Assembly: GCA_001953115.1 (NCBI GenBank)
Contig: LSSL01005473.1
Coordinates: 1-38,947, forward strand
DNA: 38,947 nt
Origin: Smittium mucronatum
Lineage: Eukaryota > Kickxellomycota > Harpellomycetes > Harpellales > Legeriomycetaceae
Reading direction: 5' to 3'
How positions within the stretch are numbered: position 1 is the first letter of the stretch; each line of letters starts with the position of its first letter. The position numbers and the translations under genes were made by a program. The notes below the pieces were generated by a model, which saw only the letters and a list, made by a program, of their open reading frames with translations, was not told the origin of the DNA and ran no database searches. Of this stretch, positions 22,575 to 33,661 are shown one piece after another.

Positions 22575-24352
22575 AGTACTGATGACCGACTCTTATTTTT
22601 TTGATTTTTCCAAAAAAAAAAATTGTATAATTGCGGGACTTTATAGATACTTTAGGATTGGGGTAAATCATCATTTGAGATATTCAAATAACTAATCCCT
22701 CTTTCTATGAGGATTAAACCCTTTGAAGTTTTTTCGGTTTGACATTTCGGTATTTTTGAGCACCCTTTTTTCATGTTTCCAGTAACCAGATAGTGGTTTT
22801 ATTCATCATTGATATTATATTTAAGCTCTTATTCATCATTTTAATACATAAATCTGTTTATATATTCTAAAGATTTTCAGTTAAATAATAATTTATAACA
22901 GATATTAATACATTATTATTTATGATTTGATAGTTTTTTTGCTATTTAACTGATTTTAATGCCAAAAATCCAATCCATTGTTTTTTTCCATACCTCTCGC
23001 AAGTATGAAGAAGATATTTGTTCCCAAAATTCCAAAAATATAAATACTGCAACAATTATAATAAAATTCTCCCAAAAATCTTCAATTTAAATGTAATATT
23101 CGTTTATAGATGAACCCAGAAATCGCTGAATTTTTTTTTTATAGTAAGCCTTTAATCTAGAAATTACCTTCTGGTATATGGGTTGAATCAAAGAATACGC
23201 TTTGGGTGGAATAAACATTACTTCAATGCCATCCACTAAAAAAATCAGAAATTTTTAATGTACAGATGCATTATCCATTAGAAGTATAAATTTTAAATCT
23301 ATGATCATTTTTTGCAGTAATTTTTAAACTTAATTTTAAGTTGGTTTAAAAAACATCCTTTAAATATTATTTTAGTATTGTAGCCTTTTTTTTATGATCT
23401 CCATATTACCGGTAGATTTTTTTTCAAAAATTTTTAATGCTCTCGAATTCTCATAAGAATGTATAACGTAGGGATATAATTTTCCGTCACCTGTATAATT
23501 AAGGCCTACCATTAGATTAAATATGTCTTTTGAGAACTGTAAACCAGGTGAAATCTTTTTGTTTATCGAAAAAAAAGTTTTTTATGGCATCTTTTCCCAA
23601 TAAAAATATTTTTCGCCAAAATTGAATACCTATCCAAATAAAATATTTTAAATTATATTTGTATAATAACAAAAATGTATTTTTTAAAAATAAAACCCGA
23701 AAAGGCAAATGTGAAATTTTATTTAATAATTCTACTGAGCAAATCAGAGATTTTTTTAGCTTTTTATTATCAAATCTAGCTTATTCACCATTTAATTTTA
23801 CACTATGCAGCCTCTTTCTTCGTTTTAAAATTCCAAATCACCCACTTCTTGATGAATAATGTATTTTTTCATCATTAACTTCTCCATTATTAAGCAATCT
23901 ATAGATTGAAGTATCTTTTTTATTATTTTTGCTGTTTCTGCGGCGAATTTTTTATCAAATTGGGGTTTTAAACGTCGTATATATCTTTTTTATAGGACCA
24001 GTAAATTTTATGGTCTCGTATAAAACTATCTGCGCTCATTGTATTTGGATATATTTTTATCTACATTTATTAAATATTCAGGTGTATTAATTATATATCT
24101 CACATTTACTTCGTCAAGATTAGCCATTTTAGCCACATTAGATACATTTTTCTCGATCCACATAATATCCAATGTCTCTATCTTTTCATATATGAATAAT
24201 CTACTTCGCTTCCTCTAAATACTTGAATAATAAATATTTTGGGACTTTATTGTTAAATAAAAGTGCACATAGAAATTATATGATGCTAAAATAATCTTTT
24301 TAAATAGATCAATATTAAAACCAAAAATAATCGTTTAAATTCGTGTACTTTT
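22575..24352 (-). mobile_element. Decayed pogo/Tigger-type (Tc1/mariner superfamily) DNA transposon
   Basis: The interior encodes a broken DDE transposase of the Tigger/jerky type on the minus strand. The ends are proposed from a weak inverted similarity: GTAC plus about 30 bp after 22576 resembles the reverse complement of sequence before 24348, each next to a TA dinucleotide (22573-22574 and 24353-24354), as expected for TA target duplication. The resulting 1.78 kb suits the family. The transposase call is firm; the ends are tentative. Confidence 0.65.
23090..24150 (-). pseudogene. Tigger/pogo-like transposase (DDE superfamily), many stops and frameshifts
   Basis: Read leftward, fragments line up with the order of a Tigger/jerky-type protein. 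A Lys/Arg-rich N-terminal part (YIRRLKPQFDKKF, 23930-23995) may be the CENP-B-like DNA-binding region. Next come FYWEKMP, KISPGLQFSKDIF and GLNYTGDGKLYPYVIH (about 23470-23600), then the second catalytic Asp in LLMDNASVH (about 23256-23290), and PPKAYSLIQPIYQK with a LKAYY block (about 23150-23211). At least eight in-frame stops and several frame changes interrupt it, so it is not expressed as an enzyme. Compared with my recollection of the family, Asp of QPMDQ is Tyr (TAC) and Arg of SKDR is Ile (ATA), both explicable by single G-to-T changes. Confidence 0.8.
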
Positions 24353-24526
24353 TAATTGGGTAAAGTTTAATAAATAAAATAAATGATTAACAACTATTGT
24401 TAATATATTTAGCGAAAGCTAGGAATTCGCATAAAAAAAATGAAGCGAAACACTCATTTTAAAAAAGTTCGAAATTAGGCTAAAAAAATCTCTTTAATCA
24501 AGAGATACCCGTACCTTTTTTCAATC
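24353..24526. other. Short gap between the two transposons
   Basis: The last 30 bases may be a diverged extension of the left Mutator arm: about 30 bases ending at 24526 resemble, at roughly 60 percent, the reverse complement of the 30 bases after 33661. Confidence 0.3.
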
Positions 24527-25644
24527 AATTTAAATTCAGCCCACTGTGAAATTAACTCGTTTGTAATTTTACCTGATAACCTATTTAAATTACATCTTTC
24601 ATACTTGGAGTATTTCCCACTTGAAATTTTTACTATAGGCTAATTTTCTTACCCGAGATTTTTCATGCCATACAATTAACATTAATAAAAAGCTACTCAC
24701 TGGATAATTTATCTAATGGCGATTTTTTCAGTAGAATTTTTTTACCAATTCATTATTATTTACAAACACTGCAGAAAAAAAGTTATAATCTTTGAGGATC
24801 ATCACTAAACAATGGAATTTCATTTAATAAAATTAAAAGAAAATTCAGGTAAATATAAGATTCTATTGGGTTATCTTACTTGAAATAGTAATTTAACTAA
24901 TCCTACACGCAAACTCATTTTTAAAATAGGACAATTTTAAAAAATATTACCGCAATTCTAAATTCTGGAGAGCTTAAGATTTCAGATTTATAAATAATTT
25001 GAGCATTGCGTTGAAAGAAATATATGCTGTGGAATATGCTTGTCAAAAAATAAAACAAAACATATTTCGATCGAGTATCAGAATTTTTATTAAAGAATTT
25101 TACTGCTCATAACGTTTTTGCGCCTTCCATTTTCTCATAGAAAAAAAATTAAATCAAATAAAAACAGCTTATTTAATGAAATGTTAAAAATCAAAATATT
25201 TTTTGTTAATTTTTGCAGATAATAAATTTAAAGCTTGGCTGTTGTGAAAACCAACCTTTGTTGAACGAAGAAAAAAATTAAAATACCTACTAAAGAGGCT
25301 GATTATTTTTGGAAAAAATTACTTGAGCTAGTGCAATTTATACAAAAAAACTTCTCACCTTTTTTACCTTTGATAAAAATTTCTTAAAAAAAACCCACTA
25401 TAACAAAATTTTATCCCTTTAATTTGTAGTTGATTATATTTTACTAAATCTAAAAAAAATGGACCCCAAATCCAAAGTACAGCCCATATCCCCTAAAAAA
25501 TCCCTCGAAAACACTATAATATTTTATAAATAAACACAGTTATTAAACATCTTTTTTTCATAAATATTGGCTATATTCAATACAAATTTGTTATAATGCA
25601 TATTTCACAAATAAATATTCCTAAATAGGGATAATTTGAATTTT
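24527..25644 (+). repeat. Left terminal inverted repeat of the Mutator-like element
   Basis: It begins AATTTAAATTCAGCCCAC and matches the reverse complement of 32544-33661. Bases 24527-24984 (458 bp) are identical to the other arm. Twelve substitutions and one 3-base indel lie in the inner 660 bp: 24985, 25114, 25145, 25173, 25244, 25389, 25429, 25480, 25506, 25569, 25578 and 25628, with the indel near 25594. Confidence 0.95.
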
Positions 25645-28419
25645 AGTTATTCGTTCGTAAATATATTCATCTCCATAAATCTAAATATTATTTTTATTTA
25701 TTTATTTGATAAAGAATTATATACACATTAGTATTTTGCATTTTTTTATCTTATATATGTTTTCAAGTGTAAATTTATTGTATTTTTTATCTATACAAAA
25801 TTAATATTCGTAATAGTAATCCTAAACAGAACTTTTTAATTTTCAAAACTTGAAAATAACATATATTTGCCAGAACTGATAAAATATCATTCATAATTAT
25901 TTGTGAAACATAGAATTCTTGAATTTTTTAGTATATAAAAATCGCTATTTTTTGCCCTAATTTATACTATTGTTCCAAAATAAACTATCATTCTACAAAA
26001 AAATATATCCTATTTTTTAATAAAACAATAAAAATTACACTTCTATAAAAATATTAGACGAAAATAAACTCTACTTTAAGATTTTTCTCTTGCAAAATCT
26101 CTAGAAATATCTTTTTTTGTACAATTATTCTTTTTTACCTCACTATAATTCCCTTCAATATTTTTTTATTTAATAAAGATTTTTATATGTCATTTAAATA
26201 ATAAAAACTACTCTTTATAATATATGCTAATTTATTATTGATATAATTAACTTAAAAAACAAGCATTATACAACAAAATAAACTTTTTTTTGAAGTTTAA
26301 TTCTTAGTTATCATTTATTTATTTGTTTTTCGACCTCAAAATAAACACTAAAATATATCGAATTGGACATATTTATTTCAAAAACTTTTAGAATTAATTA
26401 ATGAAGGGGGATTTTCTACTTTAATCAATTTCTTTCACTGTAAAAAATTGAAAAGAATAAGTTTTTTAATTTAAAAAAACCACAAATGTCTTCTTTCTTC
26501 AATATAAACTCAAAATTTAGCTCAAAATTCACTCAATCGTCATTTTTTGTAAACTTGTGTTCTCAAAATAATCCTTTTGCTGGAACTTTTTATTTGCTAA
26601 AAGAGATCGATGATTTCTCGGATTTTTTTTTTAGTTCTCGATTGCTTTTATAAGGAATTAATACTAATTTGATGAAATATGTAGATATCTTATATTTTTA
26701 ATCTTTTTTAAATCAAAATTTTCCTATTATATTATCTCCTATAAAAAAATATCTTTTTTTTTTTACTAGTATAAAGAAAATTAAGTGCTTTAATTTTGCT
26801 TTCAATAAAGCAAAAAAATCATATTTAATTGCGATTTTCAAGATAATAGGTTTTTGTGTTATTTAACAAATAGCCCTCTTTTGTTTTATTTGTATTTAAT
26901 TAAAAATTCATACTCGGGTATACATTTAAAAACTCACAAAAGTTTGTATAATTATTAATTTTATGCTTAATTTCTATTCACAGATATTTTGTTTAAAAAA
27001 ATCTCGTTTTATAAATAAATAGATCGATCGAATATATTTATTGTCCTTAATATAAGGGGAAATAATCCAATGAATTTTTTTATTTTCTATTATCATTTGA
27101 TTTAAAATTATCTGAATTGAGGTTTTCAAAAATATAGAATAGAATGGATATAAGTTGTGAGCTATTTTTTTAGATTCTTAATCTTATATTTCGTTCTTTT
27201 TGATATTACGATTTTAACAATTTTTTTTAAAAATGTACGGTGATTTAATAAACAATACCCGAAAAAGATTCATTTTGTCTTTTACAGGACATATATATTA
27301 TAAGCTTGATTTTTTTTTTTGAAACCCCAAAAAACTTATTTTATCTATAACCAAAAGGATATATGTACAGACCAAGCTATAGCTTGCGGAAACCCCCAAA
27401 AAAATTTGAAGGTAGCCGATTATTTACATAATGAGAATCACTATGAGTAAAGTAAATAAGATCTAAAATTAAAATCTTGATAACACTTGTTAAAACCAGA
27501 TTAAATCAACAGGATTGATTTTTATTAATATAAATCATGAACTTGCTATCTCCACATCAATGAAGTGATTTACCAGAAAAAAATATTTATTTGGGATTCT
27601 AAATTTTCTAATACTCCCTCTAGAATTTCGGATCTTTTTAATCTGGGTAAATTGTTTGAAAAATCAAAAAATAAATTAGAAGTTTTTAGATTTACAACAT
27701 GTTATATCTAGAAATAATAAAATAATTTTCAAATTTTCAAAATAAGCAAATTTTAAAGAGATTTTTAATTCACAATCCTGGTTTTTAGATGGAACCTTTA
27801 AGATTTATTCAAAATTATATCGTATACTATTTAATATACATGGAGTTATTTATGAGCAAGTTTTCATTTATTTTATTGTGTTTTGTCAGAAAAATCAAAG
27901 AAAAATATAAAAAAGTTTTTTCCAAAGGGTATTACAGTAGGATTTCCTCTTATTATAATAGAGATTTTTAAAATTTCTATAATAATTCTACGTTAGATAA
28001 TAAAAATCCACTAATCTATTTAAAAATAACTTATTTTCATCAAAAAAATTCTGATTTGTTGAAAAACATACTAAATGTAAAATTCTTATAGTATTTGACA
28101 TTACACAATACGTAAAATGGCTCTACAATTCAATCAATACATGATAATTATATCTTCACGGTTTATGTTTTTAATAATAAACGTGTTTCCTTAAAACACC
28201 AATAAAAATTAGTGGTTTTTTTATCAAAACAAAAAAAGTAAATATATTATTACTTTTTTATAATAAAAAGTTTGAAATATGAGAACTGAAAAGAAAATTA
28301 TTTGTAATATTCTCTATAGAGATAAAATTTTAGTATTAAAAGCTTATTTCTCTTTTTAAAATATTTGCAAGATACAGAGTAATATATTTATATATTTTAA
28401 AGCTTCCATAAAAATAAAA
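25645..28419. other. Interior of the Mutator-like element, left part: AT-rich, nothing readable
   Basis: About 2.8 kb without a frame I can assign. A 60-codon frame at 27789-27971 is Tyr/Phe/Ile/Lys-rich and resembles nothing known to me. An N-terminal part of the transposase could be hidden here in decayed form. Confidence 0.5.
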
Positions 28420-29644
28420 ATGGCGACTATTAGATCAAAAATAAATTAGGAAGAAGAAGAGTTTGCATATTTTCAAAAATATAAGCAAAATATGAAATTA
28501 AAGCTGTCTATATTCTTTGAAAAATATAAGAAGGAAATATATTACTGTGAAAATCTTAATATTAACGATTTCTATCGGTAACTTAGAGTTGATAGTTATT
28601 ATGAAGGTCAAAAATCATAATATTATAATAAGAACACATCGAATTTTCTGATAAAAAAATACATTAAGAAAAGTAATGAAATATAGTGAGGATGGTTTAA
28701 TTCCGTACAGTATTTTTTTTAAAATAAATTATAATAATGCTAGAAATGAGATCAAAAAAATATATTACACATGGGGAGATTATAATCAAAGATACAGAAG
28801 CAAAAAAATCATCACAACTCAAATTTTCGATGAAAAATACAACAAGATGATTAAATCCAGCTAAACAAATGGAGCTTATTTTTCAATTTATACATCCAAA
28901 AAATTATATTATAAAAGTGATTAAACCCTCAAAAAGATTCTGTTCCATCTTAAAATGAAATCAAATTTGCATTTATACTCTAATTTTAAATTAATAAAGT
29001 GTGGATATTCTGTAATTTTGGCAGGAGTTACAGAAATAAATCAAGGATTTATACCTGTCGCAATAACCATAGCAAGCTGCGATGAATCTAATGATTGTAT
29101 TTGGATATTAGAAAATTAAAAATTCGAGGAAAAAGGTCTAGAATTTAATTTCGAGATTGATACTTTAGTGGAAGACTCGGCTCCACAAATATATAAAGCT
29201 ATTTATAAAATATTTATTGGCTTCAAAAAACTAAACGCTGGTTCCAAGTATCTAAAAACATAAGATATTAGATTGGGTTTAAATTTTGAAAAAACGCCAA
29301 TCATTTTTACAAAGATATACAAAATAAAAATTTGATCCACCAAAAAGGATTTTGAAATTCCGAAAAAACTTTTTATTTTAAAATGAAGGAATTTATATTT
29401 TTTATTGAAATTAGTAGATAAGATAGCAAAAAAACAATTTGAAAACAATGAAAACTGGTATGAAGATTACTTCATTTTTAGCTCATCAACTAACATACAC
29501 TCTAGAGGTTCAATAGAGACATTAAAAAAATTTATAAGACACAACGCAGCAGATATATTAAAATTTCTTTATATACCCAAAGAAATAATTGGAGAATGGG
29601 AAACTCCCTACTTCCCTTATTTTGTTAAAATAGTGTATAAATAA
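28420..29644 (+). pseudogene. MULE (Mutator) transposase relic, stops and frameshifts
   Basis: Collinear fragments follow the MULE domain. FKLIKCGYSVILAGVT with GFIPVAITIASCDESNDCIW (28985-29107) is the block after the first catalytic residue; the usual D-A-T-F-K reads Y-S-N-F-K (codons TAC TCT AAT). VEDSAPQIYKAI (about 29166-29205) is the second Asp block. In another frame KRWFQVSKNIR (about 29233-29265) matches the C-W-x-H-V block with Cys and His lost. NWYEDYFIFSSSTN (about 29450-29495) is the C-terminal NWYEG...STN block, inside a 79-codon frame (29405-29644). Stops at 28448, 28580 and 29117 and at least two frame changes break it. Several stops would be Glu codons after reversing one G-to-T change. 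Loss of the first Asp and of CWxH rules out activity. Confidence 0.85.
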
Positions 29645-30732
29645 ATTTCAGTCGTAGGAAGGAATATGTTATATTTTAAAAATGTAAAATATTATTCAAA
29701 CAACAGTGTATTCATAGAATAAGAAAAAATACTAGAAAATTTTGGACTTCAAATAATATCGGTTATCATAAATTGATTATTATTCGAAAATTTTGATACT
29801 TTGGTGAATTTTTTCAAAAAAAGATGCCTTCATTTATGCAAGGAATAGTATTTCAACATGTAGAGATTTGTATTGTTCTTGCATTTTTTTTTAAAAAAAA
29901 AGCTCATTCATACTTATGAATTGCTTATTTACAATAAAAGAACAGACTTAATTCAAATAACATTTCTTGGGAGTAAAAAAACAGCAAGTAGACCCAAGAA
30001 AATTTAAGAAAATTTGCTCTCAGTATTCAGTTATTTTAATCTGTAAATTATTATATATATTATGTTATCATTATTTAAATATATTAATAGCTATAAAAAA
30101 ACCAACCTCAGTCCGTATATATTTAATATAGTTACAATATAGCGGGTATAAATTAAAAAATCTTTCATTCAATGGAATAAGTAATTTAATTTTATTAAAA
30201 ATATATAATAAATAATAAAATAAGGCTTTTGGTACAGAATCTTTATCAGGAGGTAGTAAAAATAGACAGTGGAAAGTGGAAAGGAGAGATAAGGTATGAG
30301 GGACAGAAATCGGGGAGACTACTTAAACTGTTTTTCTTTTAATATCTGATATGTAATTTTGTAGATCGAATATTAATACTGGGTTTTCGGATTAGAGTCT
30401 TTTATAATCGTAGAAAATGGTATAGCTTCTGAAATTTACTCTTTTTCCTTTTTAAAAAAATATCTGAAATACGGGGCTCACCAATTTTATTGGTTTTTTA
30501 GTTTACCCCAGAGTTATTATGTATTTGAATAAATTTTAGGTCTAAATTACGCCCTATGTAACATAAAAAGGTATAAAATGTTAGATTTAGTATGCTTTTC
30601 AACAAAACTGTATGTTTTTGATTAAATTAGGATGTTCTTAAAAATATTAGGGGATTTTAATCATTAATTAATTTGTTTTTATTTTGCAACTTCAAAAATA
30701 ATTCTTTTCTTTTTCGTGTTGGGAAGAGTGTT
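29645..30732. other. Interior of the Mutator-like element after the transposase
   Basis: About 1.1 kb, AT-rich, with one purine-rich stretch on the plus strand (30245-30320, GGTAGTAAAA to CGGGGAGAC). No frame of note. Confidence 0.45.
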
Positions 30733-31038
30733 TTCAGGAACCCCCAGGAGATTAAGATACCATGAATCTATTTAAACAAAGAAGACAGAACTGTAAATAA
30801 GATGATATACCTGGCGTTTATAAAGCTTATTGGCACATCATATTCTTATAACTTAATGATAAATTCAATTCCGGCTAATATGTTTGAGTTGGCTAAATAT
30901 TTTGAGAAAAATTATAATTAGGGGCTCCCAGTAGAGGAAGAAGAGAAAGATTGGAATCCAGATACATCCTGGGGTTTTTTAATCGATTTTAAATGCATTG
31001 AATGTGATAATAGGAATAATAATATGGTTGAAACCTAG
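30733..31038 (+). pseudogene. Unidentified degraded coding stretch inside the Mutator-like element
   Basis: A frame of 102 codons with only two internal stops (TGA 30763, TAG near 30919) and base use less AT-rich than its flanks. It reads FRNPQEIKIP, then KMIYLAFIKLIGTSYSYN, IPANMFELAKYFEKNYN, and DTSWGFLIDFKCIECDNR with a Cys-x-x-Cys pair. The mix of Trp, Cys, Pro, Asp and Gly is protein-like, unlike the Lys/Ile/Phe/Asn frames of background DNA. I do not recognise a family. It may be a second gene once carried by the element or captured host sequence. Confidence 0.4.
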
Positions 31039-32543
31039 TAATCTAGATTCGTAAAGTTAGTTTCAAAGTCACACCCATGCATTTAACGTTTAACAGATCC
31101 TTTTTAAAACCATTAAGAGAATAAAGAAACGATATTTAGATAATTGAAGCCCGTGAAAAAAAATTAAGAAAAAACGAAGAAAAAAGTAAGGGAATTTCAA
31201 AAACTGACTATTAAATATTATAAAAAATCACGAAATTAAAAAACGAACAATGGAACTTTGTACTAATCAGACATGTAAAGATTTTTGTTTCTTTTTAATT
31301 ATTCAATTATGTTTCTTTGATTTTTTTTATCAAATAAGCATATGGTTTTTTATTTTGATAATTTAAATAATGATATTTTATCATTAGCATAATTATAAAC
31401 TAGGTAAATGTCAAAAAATAGAAAAATAAAAGTACAGTTTAACGTAGTTTGGTATTTTATTTATTATAAAAGTATTTATAAATAGAATATTTAAATTAAA
31501 ATTATTTCGGAGAACAACCTAAATATGAATCTTCATAAGCAAAAAAAAACTATCTTTTAAAGCATTTTTTCCGTTTTATGTGCTTTCGTGATGAAAAAAC
31601 TTTCCATTTTGGTAAAATATGTAGAAGAAAAAAAAAATCTATCTCTAGTATTTTATTGTTTTTATATTCAATTGATGCATTAATTTTCTATTTTTTTTTA
31701 ATAAACTGAACATTGAATATTTTTTTTCCATACTCAAAAATATCTATAATCGAGAAAGGGGGATTTTAAAGAATTTAGGATAAACCTATATAAAAACAAG
31801 TGAAAAAAACGATAAATTGTTATCAAAAAACAATTTTTTTTTTGAAAAAACTAAATTAAAGAATATGTAAGGATAAATCTAGTTTAACTGATAAAATATT
31901 TAACTTTTTACATGAAGTTAAATTCTTGGGAACTTGATAGTGGAATTTATTTAAAATTGATATAAAATAAAAGATATGAGAAAGCTAGATATGTGTATTT
32001 GATAAAAATTAAGTTAATACATATGCCAAACTGTAGCGAATACTTTTTTTTTTCGATTTTTCCTATATATCTATTTTGCGAGGTTTTTTAATGATATTTA
32101 TCAGAACTATATATTATCGAAACAAATATAGGACTAAGAAATTAATATATAAATAATTTATTTTGGATTTTTTTTTAATTTATGGGATATAAAACCGAAT
32201 TTTATATTTAGTGTAAAAAAGTAAACAAATTACAAAATAAAACTTATTTGAGTGAGTATAGGAGTTTGAAAATAAAAATGGTAAAACCAAACAGAAAACC
32301 AAAAGCATTCTATAAATTCTTCTAATGGACTGTTGTAAAAATTGGCGATAGTGTTATTAAACACATATATTAGATTTTTCCAAAATATATGGACTGATCA
32401 TAGAAAAATCGTTACATTTTAAATCTAATATAGCAAGTATTAGTCAAATCTTATAGTCGGAAAGATATAAAAGATATTTAGAAGCTTATATGTGTATTTT
32501 TTAGTAATTATGACTTTAACTTATCCATAAAAGCGTAATATAA
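31039..32543. other. Interior of the Mutator-like element, right part: AT-rich, nothing readable
   Basis: About 1.5 kb of A/T-rich sequence up to the inner end of the right arm. No frame, repeat or RNA signal I can support. Confidence 0.5.
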
Positions 32544-33661
32544 ATTCAAATTATCCTTATTTAGGAATATTTATTTGTGAAATATGCATTATGATAACAA
32601 ATTTGTATTAAATATAGCTAATATTTATGAAAAAAAGATGTTTAATAACTGTGTTTATTTATAAAATATTATAGTGTTTTCAAGGGATTTTTTAGGGGAT
32701 ATGGGCTATACTTTGGATTTGGGGTCCATTTTTTTTAGATTTAGTAAAATATAATCAAATACAAATTAAAGGGATAAAATTTTGTTATAGTGGGTTTTGT
32801 TTAAGAAATTTTTATCAAAGGTAAAAAAGGTGAGAAGTTTTTTTGTATAAATTGCACTAGCTCAAGTAATTTTTTCCAAAAATAATCAGCCTCTTTAGTA
32901 GGTATTTTAATTTTTTTCTTCGTTCAACAAAGGTTGGTTTTCAAAACAGCCAAGCTTTAAATTTATTATCTGCAAAAATTAACAAAAAATATTTTGATTT
33001 TTAACATTTCATTACATAAGCTGTTTTTATTTGATTTAATTTGTTTTCTATGAGAAAATGGAAGGCGCAAAAAAGTTATGAGCAGTAAAATTCTTTAATA
33101 AAAATTCTGATACTCGATCGAAATATGTTTTGTTTTATTTTTTGACAAGCATATTCCACAGCATATATTTCTTTCAACGCAATGCTCAAATTATTTATAA
33201 ATATGAAATCTTAAGCTCTCCAGAATTTAGAATTGCGGTAATATTTTTTAAAATTGTCCTATTTTAAAAATGAGTTTGCGTGTAGGATTAGTTAAATTAC
33301 TATTTCAAGTAAGATAACCCAATAGAATCTTATATTTACCTGAATTTTCTTTTAATTTTATTAAATGAAATTCCATTGTTTAGTGATGATCCTCAAAGAT
33401 TATAACTTTTTTTCTGCAGTGTTTGTAAATAATAATGAATTGGTAAAAAAATTCTACTGAAAAAATCGCCATTAGATAAATTATCCAGTGAGTAGCTTTT
33501 TATTAATGTTAATTGTATGGCATGAAAAATCTCGGGTAAGAAAATTAGCCTATAGTAAAAATTTCAAGTGGGAAATACTCCAAGTATGAAAGATGTAATT
33601 TAAATAGGTTATCAGGTAAAATTACAAACGAGTTAATTTCACAGTGGGCTGAATTTAAATT
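32544..33661 (-). repeat. Right terminal inverted repeat of the Mutator-like element
   Basis: Reverse complement of the left arm at about 99 percent. Its inner end carries T or A at all five positions of the innermost transition differences, where the left arm has C or G. The outer boundary is AATTTAAATTC read inward from 33661. Confidence 0.95.

Larger units (their letters stand above)
24527..33661 (+). mobile_element. Mutator-like element (MULE), 9.1 kb, with 1.1-kb terminal inverted repeats
   Basis: Two arms, 24527-25644 and 32544-33661, are reverse complements at about 99 percent, enclosing about 6.9 kb that carries a decayed MULE transposase. Long terminal inverted repeats plus MULE transposase define Mutator-type elements, which normally make about 9-bp target duplications. 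I find no convincing target duplication at the arm ends. The transposase is broken, so the element cannot move itself, yet the arms look young. At 9.1 kb it is longer than a transposase alone needs; the extra length is AT-rich DNA and an unidentified relic frame near 30.73-31.04 kb. Confidence 0.85.

Noticed and set aside
24527..33661. RIP as the sole cause of transposon decay
   Set aside because: Most arm differences are transversions and only three of five transitions are in a CpA context; RIP makes C-to-T changes. A minor RIP contribution is not excluded.
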